A stretch of DNA of 64,000 nucleotides from positions 78,059,159-78,123,158 of the forward strand of contig CM037595.1 in the NCBI GenBank assembly GCA_021018995.1, given 5' to 3'. Source of the stretch: Chloranthus sessilifolius (Eukaryota; Streptophyta; Magnoliopsida; Chloranthales; Chloranthaceae). The translations under genes were made by a program, and so were the position numbers. This document shows, in pieces, positions 32,675-44,928 of the stretch (position 1 is its first letter; the number at the start of each line of letters is the position of its first letter). The notes below the pieces were generated by a model. The model saw only the letters and a program-made list of their open reading frames with translations. It was not told the origin of the DNA and did no database searches.

Positions 32675-34440
32675 TCACACAGTGATGTGAGCTGGCATTC
32701 TTCTCAACTGAGTCTCCAATATATGTTCTCGACTCATTTTTTCAAACAAATTCACGGCGTTGCCTTTCTTTCCTGCAGGTTGGTCTTGTGTTGCTGCTGG
32801 TGCTTTCGGTTGCTTCGAGATCTTCCTGGATTGGGTCACAAAGTCCATTGCTCCTTCTCTACGGCTGCCAGCATTGATATTTGTTTGTTCATAACTCAGT
32901 GAGACCTGATGAGGGTCATAGGTTGGTCCCGAGATCTGAAATGGTATAGCCGCTGGTATCGGAGGAACTTGCATTGTGGCTCAGGAGGTGTGGGAAACAC
33001 TTGATTTACCTCGGAGATAGCTGGTTGGGTGGCAAAATTGGGCCAAATGGGAGTGGTGAAGCTTGAGGGTGGTGGCACTAGGGGAAAAGGGGTAAGATTA
33101 GGCCATTGGTAGCTGATAGGTGCTGGCGGGAGATTGGGGGTATGATGGGCTATTGGGTAATTGACAGGGGTCGTGGTGTACAGTTGGTATGCATTGATAT
33201 GCACATAATTGACAAGAGTGGGTGATGAAAAATAAATCCTAAGATCTAAGAGTTTGGCGTGTGGTTTTGGGCTGGAAAAATAGTCTGATAAATTCAGGGG
33301 TTCAATCACCCCAATGTTCCTTTCTTCACAGTTCCTTGGCAATGGTGCCGCATAGCTCTCCCGATCACTGATGTAGTCTGATGGGTTAAACTCGAACTCC
33401 TCCTCACATTCTATCATCCAGATGGTGGGTCTGGGACCTGCTCCTCCGATAAGATGTGGGGGTAATGGCACCTGATGGATATTTACATGCTGCGCTTGAG
33501 AAGGTGTCGGTGGAATGATTTTTCTGGCATCGATCAAATCTTGGATCGCTTGCTTCAATGAAAAGCAACGGTCAGTGGAGTGACTCGGACCCTGATAAAA
33601 ATTATAGTGAGTATTTGGGTCATAGTTCTTTGAGATCGGGTGAGGAGGAGGTTGAGATTGATGAATAGTGACTAATCCCTTTTCTACTAATAAAGGCGAG
33701 AGTACACTTAATGATTGCCCCAGTGGCATAAACACTCGGTCATAACAGGCTCTCCTCTGCTCCGGAGTCATTTGTATTCCTTGACCGTTTCTTGCTCTTT
33801 GCATCTGCTCAGTTCTGATTAGTACTGGCTGGGCCGCTTGGAATTGGAACGGGGTTATGTTATTGTTGGGCCTAGTATTGGCAATGTTTTGGGCATCGGC
33901 CCCGGTTCTCTTATCATTCCTTTGTTCAGAAAATCTTCTAACCCCACTGGCTCCACTTGGTATATTTTTGGTCAGACGCCCCTCCCTAATGGCATCTTTA
34001 CAGCGATTGACGTTCCTCATCAGATCAGTAAAACTGGACTGCTGTCGATACATCAAAAAGTCTGAGATCACTGGTAGAGTATTCTTGAAAATTATTTTGA
34101 TCTGCTCATTGTCAGGTATCCTATTTCTGACCTGAGCTGCTAGTGCTCTCTAACGCCCTAGATAATCGCTAAATGTCTTATTTGGGTTCTGTTTTAACCG
34201 GGCCAAGTCAGACATACGCAGTTCAATGCCAATATTATAGATATATTATTCCTAAAATAAGTGTGTTAAGTCCTTCCATATTTTTATCATGGATGGTTCC
34301 AACGATGTGAACCATCTCAAGGCTAGACCGGTCAGACTCTTTTGAAAGACCTTTATCAGCAGTCTTTCGTCCCCTCCATATTGGCATACGTCCCCATAGT
34401 AAGACTTGAGGTGTGCAATAGGATTTCCGGTGTCGCTGTA
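32675..34440 (-). pseudogene. Element B gag, C-terminal half (left of element D)
   Basis: Read on - from 34440, where the gag frame resumes after element D. It has TGNPIAHLKSYYGDVCQYGG (near 34375-34430), then LTGLALRWFTSLEPSMIKIW, then a long open frame 34071-32896. That frame carries the Tat-type motif YNFYQGPSHSTDRCFSLKQA (near 33560), leading to IQDLIDARKI. Frameshifts occur near 34255 and 34071. The N-terminal half lies at 47163-49026, and the two halves share the 5-bp CTGTA duplicated by D. Confidence 0.87.
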
Positions 34441-37012
34441 TGTGACAGCTCGAATTTCGGCACCCTGAAACCCGTGCCATCAGCACGATCATCTTGACCA
34501 TGCCCTTTAGCTAAGCACGGAACACTGGTATATCAAGCATAGAAAAGTATAATAAACGAGTTTGCAGAATTTAAATCTATATTAATTAACTTCCCAAAAG
34601 ACAGTTCTACCCTCATGCCTCTGCATGAATGGAGAACCGATCCGAACCATCGATGATAGAAATCATCACGGATGGTTCGTCCCAAAAGAGAAATCCCAAC
34701 TCCTTATATACATGATTTTAAACAGAATCAAGGCTTGACATACCAAGCCGCATACAAAACCTCTCCAAAATCCTCAAAGTGGCACAACTGAGTCCTCTAG
34801 AAGAAGTCCTCCGAGGTGGCTCCAACTTGTCACCGCCTCAAGGTCCCACTCACGGGATCGGCCTCTCAAGCCTAAGAATCGCTAATAGTGGACCATGACG
34901 AGATAGTCTATAGGGTGAGCTACATCCTAGCTCAATAGGAACGAGCACGATTGAACATATAAATTATGACTCACATATATTCCATGATATGCTATGCATG
35001 ATGTGTCTATGCTTGTTAATGAAGATTAAAAAAAGCATTTCGTTGTATTGTTGACTACATGTATTTTCATTTACTCAAGAATGATGCTGAAAAGGCCTAA
35101 AGCAAAACTTAAACTTTCAACTTAAGTAATCCCCGAGCAATATAGCATCGAGCCCCGATGAGATACCCATCATCGTCATCTATATAGACAGTTTTAACCG
35201 TATTCCCTGGGAATACCAATAGTACCCAAGCCCCTTTCCCCTGGGGATTGGTGGCGGGGTTTCACTTGTCTCAATCAACACCCCTGGGGTGTGCTTACTA
35301 TGTACGGATAAGCCTCGCGACCGCCTCGGTTTCGCCAACAGATCGGTCACGGATATCCTGCCGTGTCAGTCGTGGATATCCCGCCACGTCGGTGGGGTAC
35401 CCTATCAAACCTCAAATAACAAAAATATCGGTGCCTTACATATAGTTATTCACCGTGTAATTGTGCTATCTTATATCAGTTAGGCCCTATCAAACATGAT
35501 TCAATCCTTGGATACATCCCTGGGATGTATCCATTTACTTGCATCACACCTGATGCTCTTATCTCTTTACTTCTTCATCCCCTGGGGATGGCTCATTTGT
35601 TTACTCTTATGAATGTCACACACGCACACTTTTCACAATTCTTTAAGCAGTAAAATATTTTAATTGAACTCTATATCACTACATACATGCTCTTGTAAAA
35701 TAAGGTACATGTTCAAGGTGTTCCCTACCTCAAGTCTTCATTTGATCAATGCATCAAGGTCCCACGTGGCTCCTTGTGTACGAGTCCACACGTACCACCT
35801 ATGGTACCACATAACAGGTGAAACACATCACAAGGGATGCAATAAAGAAGGTATAAGATCCTCCAAGAATCTTAAAGTCAAACCCAAAAGTCAACATAAT
35901 TTATGTCAGTCGATTAATCGAACTCCAAAATCGATTAATCGAATCTGATTCGATTAATCGATTTCCAAAATCGATTAATCGAAGGTCAATATCGATTAAT
36001 CGAAGCTATTTCGATTAATCGAAATTCTCCTTTTCACAAAGTCCATTCTCAGTTCGAACAGTCGAGTTTTCATTCGATTAATCGAATCCAATTTCGATTA
36101 ATCGAAATTCTTCTTTTCGCAAAGTAATTTCACTGTTTGAACAGTCGAGTTTCACAAGTTGATTAATCGATTCCAAATCGATTAATCGAAAACTAAAATC
36201 GATTAATCGAAATCCCATTTCGATTAGTCAATTTTTCCTTAAGTCATTTCCTCCAACCCCTGGGGTCCACTGGAGGTTCTCAGTCGATTAATCGATCCCC
36301 AAATCGATTAATCGAAATCCAAAGTCGATTAATCGAAATTAAGTTCGATTAATCGAAATCGGGGTCCTCTGACTTTTCAACTTCCTGGCCAATTTTGATT
36401 AATCGAAACCTAATTTCGATTAATCGAAATTGTCAGATTCAGCCCCTTTTCGAGCTGTTCTTCCTAATCTTCTTCCACACTTTTTCTTCTATTTTTCTAA
36501 GCCATTATCCTAAGATTTAAACTATTTTCAACTACCATTTAGCCTCTATAATCTATGCATTTGATTTACAAAATTTTACCTTGAATCAATCTCAAATTGA
36601 TTTCAAATCTAGGGTTGGAAGGCTAGGGTTCCAGCTTTAGCTTTTCAACGGATCCCTTGCGTTGAATCGGCCTCTTTAATACTTGAATCCTTCCTTCCTC
36701 AACTAGCCTTTACTCCTTGCATTAATCACTCTTTTTACTCTCTCTCTCTCTTTACTCTCCTTCAACAACCCAAAATACCCATCTAGGGTTATTAAACCCT
36801 TTATCCTCTCTTAGTTTGTGTGTTGAGCACATGCACCTCAATAGGTATATGCGACTTCATATTTACAACACACCACGCAATACTCAAGCTATCACATCTC
36901 GTCCGTTCATCACATCCTATGCTAACTCTTGATCTCCTGATTGGTCAAACTTGTGACCAATCGGGCACGGATCCCGAGGTCACTGTTTAATGTGATTTTT
37001 CGAGCTATTACA
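34441..37012 (-). repeat. 3' LTR of retrotransposon D
   Basis: 2,572 bp. It contains an array of TCGATTAATCGA palindromes (35909-36430), (CT)n near 36740, and a TATA-like box on - at 34703-34713. The outer target-site copy is CTGTA. Confidence 0.92.
35909..36430. repeat. TCGATTAATCGA palindrome array, 3' LTR of D
   Basis: About eighteen copies of the 12-bp palindrome TCGATTAATCGA or one-base variants, usually extended by A/T on both sides. They are mostly separated by 6-9 bp, giving a ~20-bp spacing, with a few larger gaps (around 36030-36070 and 36240-36280). Confidence 0.93.
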
Positions 37013-37032
37013 TCCTCCCCACCTTGGGAATT
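37013..37032 (-). promoter_or_regulatory. Polypurine tract of element D
   Basis: On - , CCCAAGGTGGGGAGGA directly precedes the LTR start TGTAATAGC. It is in the expected position to prime plus-strand synthesis. Confidence 0.8.
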
Positions 37033-37512
37033 TTCGTCCTCGAAAATAACCCAAGGCATGTTCTGGGTCTCTTTCTATTTCCCCTTCTCACACTCCTGTG
37101 AGGTGGTCGAGGAGACCAGAGGCATTTAAGCATTCACACATTCACACAAACAAGTATGGAAGTAAAAGTTAACAAAATGCTTAATGTCACAAAATTGATT
37201 TGTATTAAAGATTGAAAATTTTACAATGCATAACAAAAATACATAGGTATACAAATAAATGCAAAATACATATAAACTCAAATTCCCCCTCCAGCCGAGA
37301 TTGGGTGCTACTGGTGGTCTGGAGCCGGCTCGCTGCGGTGGCGATGGCGATGGTTGCCTGGCTCGGTGGCAGACGTGATGTAGAAGGAGCCGCGTCTGTG
37401 GTGGGATGGAAGACGGGTCCTCTATGGAAGGCGGTAAGGCTGGCCCACCTCCTCCTCCGGGCGAGGTAGCGGCGGTAGTCGGTCGGGTAAATGTGGCGGA
37501 GTGTGTGGAACA

Positions 37513-38761
37513 TCAAAAGTCCATCCGCTGCTTCATCCGGTCGTTGTTGGCCTCCATACGAGCCAACACGCCCTCGATGGTAGGACTGGATGGGCGGCCG
37601 GCCGGGTAGGATGAGGTGGGTGTCGCGGGCGGAGTGTGCAGTGGTGTTTGCGGAGGCTGGTGTGGAGGAACCCTCTCCACGGATGGCTCTGCAGGGTGTG
37701 CCCACCCACGGTGGGTCCCGCCGAGGTGGTGGGGGTGGTGGCGGTGCACTCGCGCTGCTGGCTGGAGCGGAGCGGGACCCGTCGGTAGGGTCCGCTTTAG
37801 AAGGTTGTAGCTACGGGTCCATGAAGACTTTGTAAATGCCTCCACGCGATCCGTAGCCCTCACCTCGTGAGGTGAGATGGTGTAGGATGGCTCGTTGGAG
37901 TAACACTCCAACATGCTCGAAATGAGCCTAGCATAGGCATCTTCTCCTTGGGCATATGTTGCCCTTCATCAACTTTCCTTTGATGTACTTCATCCCTTCT
38001 AGGATGACTAAAGTAGCATCAAACCATCGGCCATGAAGGTCGAGATAAAGTGCATGTTGCACTTTGTCCACACGCCGGTCGTATGACGGGTAAAGGTTGC
38101 ACTTGATTATGGAATCAAGCATCCACATGTATGGTGGGAGGTCAACCCTCTTAACGGAGGAGCCCGACCCCTTTTTCCCGTTGGTCATACGGGTCATGAC
38201 TTCCTCAAAACGGGGTTCCTCCTCAAAAGGTGGGAAAAGAGTGGTCTCCGGGGTGAACTCGAGGTAACACTCGAGCACCTCATGGATGTGGTGGCGGGTG
38301 ATCGTATAGAGACGACCCTCTATCTTGGTGATTATGCAATCATCGGTAGGGCCGTCTACGAGCCCTTGGTAAAATAACCTACCCAACCTAGGGTAGTAGG
38401 AACCCCGGATTGGTTTGAGTAGGTTGCCGAGTCCGGCATTATTTAGGTAGTTTCGAGCCCATTGGGTCTCGCCCGGCACATCGGGATTTGTGAAAAGGGT
38501 AGGGTCGATTGTGTATTCGACCTCAAAGGTCTTTGCCGCCCACCATTCATTTGGTTGCTCGACATTGGTGGGTGGCGGTGGCATGGGGGTGGATTCGCGG
38601 GAAGACTCGCGCATGGATGCGCTGCTGAACCGGGAGGAGGTCTCCGATTCACGGTGATGGAGTCTCACCGGCGATGGGGTAGGTGGTGGTGGTGCGCGTT
38701 TTACGCCTAACTGTAGCTTGGAGGTTGCCTTCTTCGAAGACAATCGGGTTTTAGGCGGCAT
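37513..38761 (-). CDS. Extra ORF of element D downstream of integrase (transposon-associated family)
   Basis: Starts at ATG 38761 with a basic, Ser/Pro-rich N-terminus (MPPKTRLSSKKATSKLQLG). A globular part runs to about residue 270 with motifs NYLNNAGLGNLLKPIRGSYY, FYQGLVDGPTDDCI, IHEVLECYLEF and DKVQHALYLDLHGRWFDATL. It resembles the putative plant transposon protein domain found in many plant repeats (family assignment by pattern only). The frame ends near 37928. A shifted frame (37914-37513) continues with a Pro/His-rich region and a short coiled-coil-like end (LARMEANNDRMKQRM), so one frameshift splits the gene. It is in the same sense as gag-pol, where an env-like gene would sit, but I see no signal peptide or membrane span. 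It has its own upstream TATA box and palindrome array. Confidence 0.65.
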
Positions 38762-38974
38762 GGTTTGTGAAATACAAAAAAATCTAGGGTTTCCTTAATT
38801 CAAATTGAAAAGACAACACAAATTTAGGGTTTACCGTGGAGTTTCGATCTAAAATTAGGTCTTGGTCCGAATCATTTAAAGAACCCCAAAAAACCCTAGC
38901 TGTCTTGATCGGTTGGAGAAGAGGAAGGAGAAAGAGAAATGGCGCCCGAGTTTAAGAATTTCGAATGGGTACCA

Positions 38975-38998
38975 AAACCCTAACTCCAATATATATAG
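38975..38998 (-). promoter_or_regulatory. Putative internal promoter of the element D extra ORF
   Basis: On - , CTATATATATTGG (38988-39000) is a good TATA box, followed within 10 bp by TTAGGGTTT (telo-box complement, 38975-38983). The extra ORF starts ~215 bp downstream at 38761, and the TCGATTAATCGA array ends only ~8 bp upstream. TATA plus telo-box is a common plant core-promoter arrangement. Promoter activity is inferred. Confidence 0.55.
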
Positions 38999-39006
38999 CC
39001 CGCGGC

Positions 39007-39610
39007 TCGATTAATCGAAATCCAAAATCGATTAATCGAGATTCAAAAAGAAAATCGATTAATCGATTTCCCAAATCGATTAATCGAAGTCAAATTCGAC
39101 ATAAAACCATTTCGATTAATCAAATCGTTCTGCTTAAAATTTTAAAGTTTCGAGCTAAGGCGAGCTACCGATTAATCAAATCCATTTCGATTAATCGAAT
39201 TTAAAATCGATTAATCGAGTTTCACTTCATTAATCAAATCGTAGTAACTTCTCAATTTCTGCACTTTAAATAATCGACATCGAAATTCATTTCGATTAAT
39301 CGAATTCAAAATCGATTAATCAAACTATCTTCATTAATCAATTGTCTATGTGTATTCAATTTTTTTCCAATCTCTTAAGTAAATCGATTAATCGAAAATC
39401 TAATTCGATTAGTCGAATTTTCCAAAATCGATTAATCGATCCTAATTCGATTAATCGAGATCATAATTCGATCAATCGAAATTGCATTCTATGTGTATTC
39501 TAAAATCTAATTTTCATTTCCAGTCACTGGCACATGCCAGTCGACTAATCGAACAAAATCGATTAATCGAAATTCCAAATCGATTAATCGATTTGAAATT
39601 CGATTAATCG
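39007..39610. repeat. TCGATTAATCGA palindrome array between pol and the extra ORF of D
   Basis: About twenty copies or near copies of the palindrome, in the same style as in the LTRs but with different spacers. It fills the intergenic space between the integrase stop (39754) and the internal TATA box, so it is positioned as an upstream element of the extra ORF. Confidence 0.92.
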
Positions 39611-39753
39611 GTTTTGTCCAATTTCTGCAGAATTTCAATCTCTTTGTTTCTTTTACTATTTTTGACAATTTATGACAGATTGGATCAAAATTTCCATTGA
39701 ATTCTAAGTATAGTGGAGATTTCACAAACATGTTGGTGGTTTACATTGAATTC

Positions 39754-41010
39754 TCACGTCGTTGGAAACAAGGCTGGATATTGTTCTCTCACATCGGCCT
39801 CTCGTTCCCAAGTAGCCTCTTCTTTTGGATGACTGTTCCACCAAACAAGCACTAAGGGAATCACTTTAGTGCGCAGTACTTGTTCTTTTCGATCCAAGAT
39901 CTCCACTGGTTCCTCTATCATGCTCATGTCCTCACACATCTCTATAGGTTGCTTTCCTAACACATGAGACGGATCATTCACGTACTTCCTGAGCATCGAT
40001 ATGTGGAAAACATTATGTACTCGATCAAATAGCGGTGGTAAACCAATGCGATATGCAACTTCACCTACTCGTCCCAAAATTTCGAACGGTCCAACATAAC
40101 GTGGACTTAACTTCCCTCTCTTGCCAAATCTCATTACACCTTTCATAGGTGACACCTTTACAAACACATGCTCACCCACTTTGTAGTCGACACTAGTCCG
40201 CTTCATATCGGCGTAACTTTTCTGTCTACTCTGTGCTGTCTTCAACCTTTCTCTGATAATTCGGACGACGGTAGCGTTATCTTCAAGTAGTTTCGGTCCT
40301 AATACAAATTTCTCACCTGTTTCCTCCCAATTGAGAGGTGACTTGCATCGTCGTCCATACAGAGCTTCATACGGTGCCATGCCAATACTCGTTTGAAAAC
40401 TGTTATTATATGCGAACTCGAGCATCGGCAGATACTCATCCCAGTATCCTTGCATATCAAGCATGCACGCCCTGAGCATGTCTTCTATTACTTGGTTCAC
40501 TCGCTCTGTCTGCCCATCAGTTTGAGGATGGAAAGCTGAACTAAAGTCTAGTCGTGTTCCCATTCCTTCTTGAAATTTCTTCCAAAACTTGGACGTATAT
40601 AGTGGATCACGATCTGAAACTATGCTGCTTGGAATACCATGTAATCTTACAATCTCCTTCATGTATAGGTCTCCTTCCCGTCAGATATGTAGTATTGTAC
40701 GGCAAAAAGTGCGTTGATTTGGTCAATCGGTCTACGACGACCCAAATGGCATTGTGTCTCTTGGCAGTACGGGGTAATCCAACAATGAAATCCATTGAGA
40801 TCGATTCCCACTTCCATTCTGGTATTGGTAAAGGTTGCAATAGTCCAGCAGGGTGTCTATGATCAACCTTCGACAAGTCAAACCGTGACACGACTCGCCA
40901 CGCCTTGCTTTAGTCCTTCCACCAGTTCTTTTTCAAATCTTGATACATTTTGGTGCTACCAGGGTGGATAGCATAATTTGACTTATGAGCTTCATCAAGA
41001 ATCGTTCGTC
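39754..41010 (-). pseudogene. Element D integrase with chromodomain-like tail
   Basis: Two frames joined by a single shift near 40665. The first (40891-40607) holds the first catalytic Asp ([13 protein letters not shown]) and [14 protein letters not shown]. The second (40662-39754, 302 residues) holds the second Asp region ([15 protein letters not shown]) and the Glu in HPQTDGQTERVNQVI. It continues through YGRRCKSPLNWEE, MRFGKRGKLSPRYVGPFEI and a chromodomain-like C-terminus (PVEILDRKEQVLRTKVIPLV, then EEATWEREADV). The zinc-binding region upstream (40892-41010) is only partly in frame. All catalytic residues are present, so this is one of the best preserved coding regions in the window. Confidence 0.88.
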
Positions 41011-42500
41011 TTAGATCGACATTGTCCGGAATGCATAGACGACCCTTAAACAAAAAGAACCATCTTCTTTTAATGAGAAGTCCGACCTGATGCCTTCACT
41101 CACGTCTTGATGAATCTTTGTTAATGTCGGATCATTCATCTGTAGATCGTGGATATGCTCAAATATCACTGGCTTTACTGATATGTTAGCCAAAAAGGAT
41201 CCAGTGTCCTTTGACTCAATGTTCGCATCATAGAGTGCCAGGTCTTCCAATAATTTCCATCGGTGCATACCCAAAATCAAAGAAGCTAACTGAGCTGAAC
41301 CTTTCCGACTCAATGCATCGGCTACTACATTCGCCTTGCCTGGATGGCATTGTATGGAGCAATCGTAGTCCTTAAGGAATTCCATCCATCTGCGTTGTCT
41401 CATGTTGAGCTCTTTCTGTGTAAACAGATATCGGAGGCTCTTATGATCGGTGAAAATTTCGAAGGTCTCACCATACAAGTAATGTCTCCAAATCTTTAGC
41501 GCAAAAATGATCGCGCCCAAGTCATGAGTCGGGTAATTTTTCTCGTGTTCTTTCAAATTGCCTTGATCCGTAAGCTATCACCTTCTTGTGTTGGTTGAGC
41601 ACACAACCAAGGCCATTGTATGATGCGTCATCAGACACGGCGATCCTCCACCTCAAGGAATCGCTAATACCGGAGCAAGTGAGTCTCGCTTTTGAGTTCT
41701 TGAAAACTCTTCTCGATGCCTCACTCCACTCAAACCTTGAATCTTTTCGTCGCCTTTGTGAGAGGTCCCGATATCTTTGAAAACCCCTCATTTAAACGCC
41801 GATAATAGCTCGCTAAGCCCGTAAAACTTCGGACATCGGCCACCGCCTTTTGGTCGCTCCCATTTAACTCGCTTATCTATCTTAGTCGGATCTACCGTGA
41901 CACCGTGCTTTGAGACATATGTCCCAAAAAGCTAACTTCTTCCAACCAAAACTCACACTTGCTGAGTTTGGCGTACAATTGGTGTTCACGTAGCATCTGT
42001 AGAGCAATCCTCAAATATTCTTCGTGTTCCGTCTTGGATTTGGAGTATATTAGTATATCATCAACAAACACTACGACGCAGGAGTCCAAGTGTGGTTTAA
42101 ACACTCGGTTCATCAGATCCATAAATGACGCCGAGCATTCGCTAAATCCAAACGGCATCACAAGGAATTCATAGTGTCCATACCGTGTCCGAAGTCAGTT
42201 CTTCCTAATGTCCTCGCTTTGACTCAAATCGATGATACCCAGATCTCAGGTCGATCTTGGAAAAATACCTTGCTCCTTGCAGTTGGTCGAATAGATCGTC
42301 TATTCTAGGCAAAGGGTAGCGGTTCTTCACAAAGGAGTTTGTTCAATTGTCGATAGTCAATGCATAGCCGCATTGACCCATCCTTCTTCTTGACAAACAA
42401 GACCGGTGCTCCCCATGGAGATACACTTGGTCTAACAAACCCTTGTCCATAAGCTCTTGTAGTTGTTCCTTTAATCCTTTAACTCACGGAGCCATTCTAT
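41011..42500 (-). pseudogene. Element D reverse transcriptase and RNase H
   Basis: The RT frame 42161-41892 contains [15 protein letters not shown], the catalytic [11 protein letters not shown] box with both Asp, and [19 protein letters not shown]. Upstream, [20 protein letters not shown] and [11 protein letters not shown] (near 42230-42330) are in another frame. RNase H follows in 41791-41522 and 41556-41011 ([18 protein letters not shown], then [16 protein letters not shown]). Frame shifts are numerous and local (42190, 42120, 41890, 41545). That is unusual for an element whose LTRs are largely near-identical, so sequence error is possible. Confidence 0.82.
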
Positions 42501-42800
42501 AAGGTGCTTTTGAAATAGGCCCGCTCTCGGTGCTAAGTCAATGGCTAATTCTACTTCTTCTCGAGGTAATCCAGCAATTCCTCCGAAACACAATAAGTCT
42601 CGCACAACCGCTATCTCGTAAATGACGTTTTTCTTCCTTGTCCTCCTTAAGAAAGCTAAGTATCCATCGCAACCCTTTCTCGATCATTTTCGCCTCATCA
42701 CGAGATCAAGGTACGATGACGACCTCACCCTTGAAACCGAAATGATCTTTGTGTTGGGTCCAAATGACTACCTTGTTCTTGCAATCAACGGTCGACAATG

Positions 42801-43145
42801 TCAAGGCCAACTACCCATGCCAAGGATCACATCAAACCCTTGCATGTCTAACAGTATCAACTTTGCTTCTAGTTCATGCACCTCTAAGTCTCGAACTGCT
42901 ACTATGATGGATTTGCAAGCTAACTTCGTGTCTACTAACTCTCCAGTCGGAATAGACACAGATAGGACGAAATCCAACGTCTCTGGAACAATCTTCATCT
43001 TCTTAGCGAAACGTGGAGTAACGAATGAGTGGGTAGACCCGGGGTCTATCAACACTCGAGCGTCATAGCCACCGAAACATCCTCTTTCATATATATTTAG
43101 AGTACCTATAGTATATATACATACATACAATAATTTACACATCAA
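42801..43145 (-). pseudogene. Element D aspartic protease
   Basis: Open frame with active-site box ARVLIDPGSTHSFVTP (near 43020-43070; DPGS variant) and the downstream motif GFDVILGMGSW (near 42805-42840). The segment 42500-42800 linking to RT is frame-broken. The retropepsin cleaves the Gag-Pol polyprotein. Confidence 0.78.
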
Positions 43146-43191
43146 TTTAGACTCTTAATTTACATACAGCTTTTTGTATTGAGAAAAGAAT

Positions 43192-44580
43192 CTATACAAT
43201 TTCTAATGCATGATCCTCTTTATCTAAAATCTTAACGAAATGGAAATTTCCTTTAATTAAAAATCTCACCTTGGATGACGTCATGCACGCTTCCTCGCTT
43301 CTGAAAGGATCGATAGGCTCTCCTCGAACGATCGGTTTCTTGCTTGCTTGAATTGGTCGTGTCAGAATCAAACCGCTTTTCTTATCCGTCTCGGGGCAAT
43401 CCTTGATCAAGTGGCCCACCTTGCCGCATCGGAAACAGCCCCTAGTTCCCGATCTACAGTCCACCGTCCTATGAGGCTTGCCACACTTTGCGCAAGTCTC
43501 CCGAGGTGCGGAAGAAACAGTACGAGAACCCTGAGTGATGGTGGCGCCAGTAGACATGGCAGGGCTCTCATAGCGAATAGGTCTCCCCGACGCAAGCAAT
43601 GGAAACCTCTGTTGGTGTTGTTGTTGGCCGCGGTCTTCCAAACCCCTTGAACTGTGGTCTCGATTGGCCATGAACCTCGGCTTTTGTTCACCGGTTCAGG
43701 TGCCCCGATCTTCCTTGTTCATTTCCCCCTCTCTGCTGCTCCCTCTGTCCATATCTATTTGTATTCTCCTCTTCAACTACCAGTGCTTTACTCATGACCT
43801 CTTCATAGGTCCTCAGTTGAAATGGAGCTACGCCTCCCCTAACCTCGTGCTTCAAACCTTTGAAACCTCTTGGACTTCATCACTCGATGCGAAATCCGAA
43901 CAAAACGGGCAAGTCAGAGAAACTCTACCGTATTCTCTCACTGTCATTCTCCCTTCTACTAACTCCAAAAATTGTATCTCGTTGGTTCCTCACCACTCGG
44001 AAAATATTGTTTGTTGAACTCCTCAACAAACTCCTCCCAAGTCCAAGGCAACTCTGGGTCTCTGAGCTGAGTCCGTATCACGACTTCCACCAAGGCCCAG
44101 CCTCCCCATCCAACATGTAAGTCGCCCATCTTACACTCTCATCTTCCGTGCAAGTTAGCACGCTTAAAGACTTTCTCCATTCTCGCCGCCATCAGGTTCC
44201 GTCACCGTAAAATGAAGGAGGTCTCATCCTCCTAAACTCAGAAAGATGAGGGCACAGCAACGCAGTCCTACAGTGGTGTAGGTGGTCGCCGTTTCTTCGA
44301 TCGCATGAGCCGCAAAGGATGCGGCTTGTTGTGCCATGGCACGCCATAGTCTCCATAGTGTGCATCATCCTTTGTCGCTCTTCTCTATCTTCTTGTCTTT
44401 CTCTCAATCTTTCTTGTTCTCTTAGATCTTGATCTTGATGATCTATCCTTCATCCGTTGTTCATTACTATCGCCTCGGGCCTCGCACTCCTAAAGGCACT
44501 CTATTGGTAGGAGAGATGTAATCATCTCCACTACGAGACTCTTCTCCGCCTCCCTTGGCTCCTCTTCCTCTAGATGACAT
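43192..44580 (-). pseudogene. Element D gag
   Basis: Starts at ATG 44580 (MSSRGRGAKGGGEESRSGDD), ~85 nt after the primer-binding site. It continues in shifted frames through a retrotransposon gag core (WTWEEFVEEFNKQYF region near 44000-44050, and EIQFLELVEGRMTVREYG near 43940). It reaches the CCHC zinc knuckle CFRCGKVGHLIKDCPE (near 43395-43440), which follows a second Cys-rich segment, CAKCGKPHRTVDC. Frame breaks occur near 44455, 44190 and 43680. It would form the nucleocapsid/capsid. Confidence 0.78.
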
Positions 44581-44664
44581 TTATAATGCATTTGAAACTA
44601 AAGTTTCGTTAGCGAAGCCCCTATGTTCGACAAAAGAACCCTTGTCGAATTGCTAAAGAAAATA

Positions 44665-44676
44665 GCTTTGATACCA
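44665..44676 (-). promoter_or_regulatory. Primer-binding site of element D
   Basis: On - , TGGTATCAAAGC lies 3 bp after the 5' LTR end. It is complementary to the 3' end of plant initiator-Met tRNA (usual form TGGTATCAGAGC), with one mismatch. Confidence 0.85.
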
Positions 44677-44913
44677 AGCTGTGGCACCCGGTTTGACAAA
44701 AGACGATCATCTTGACCGTGCCCTTTAGCTAAGCACGGAACACTGGTATATCAAGCATTGAAAAGTATAATAACGAGTTTGCAGAATTTAAATCTATATT
44801 AATTAACTTCCCAAAAGACAGTTCTACCCTCATGCCTCTGCATGAATGGAGAACGATCCAACCATCGATGATAGAAATCATCACGGATGGTTCGTCCCAA
44901 AGAGAAATCTCAA

Positions 44914-44928
44914 CTCCTTATATACATG
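44914..44928 (-). promoter_or_regulatory. Putative TATA box in the D 5' LTR
   Basis: On - , ATGTATATAAGGAGTTG is the best TATA match in the 3' third of the LTR. It lies ~240 bp before the LTR end, a plausible distance for transcription start and R-U5. The same box occurs in the 3' LTR. Confidence 0.5.

Noticed and set aside
35664..36445. Frame shared by both D LTRs (35664-35948 and 45841-46125)
   Set aside because: Identical only because the LTRs are near-identical. It runs into the palindrome array and has no domain.
37513..38761. Env-like gene in element D
   Set aside because: The position fits, but I see no signal peptide, membrane segment or Cys pattern. The protein is basic and Pro-rich with a transposon-associated core.
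35909..39610. CRISPR-like appearance of regularly spaced TCGATTAATCGA repeats
   Set aside because: The setting is a plant LTR retrotransposon. The repeat is a 12-bp palindrome, spacers are only 6-10 bp, and the same spacers recur in both LTRs.
42622..43068. 148-codon + strand frame over element D protease
   Set aside because: Shadow of the protease and linker on the opposite strand. The - strand frame has the conserved DPGS and ILGM motifs.
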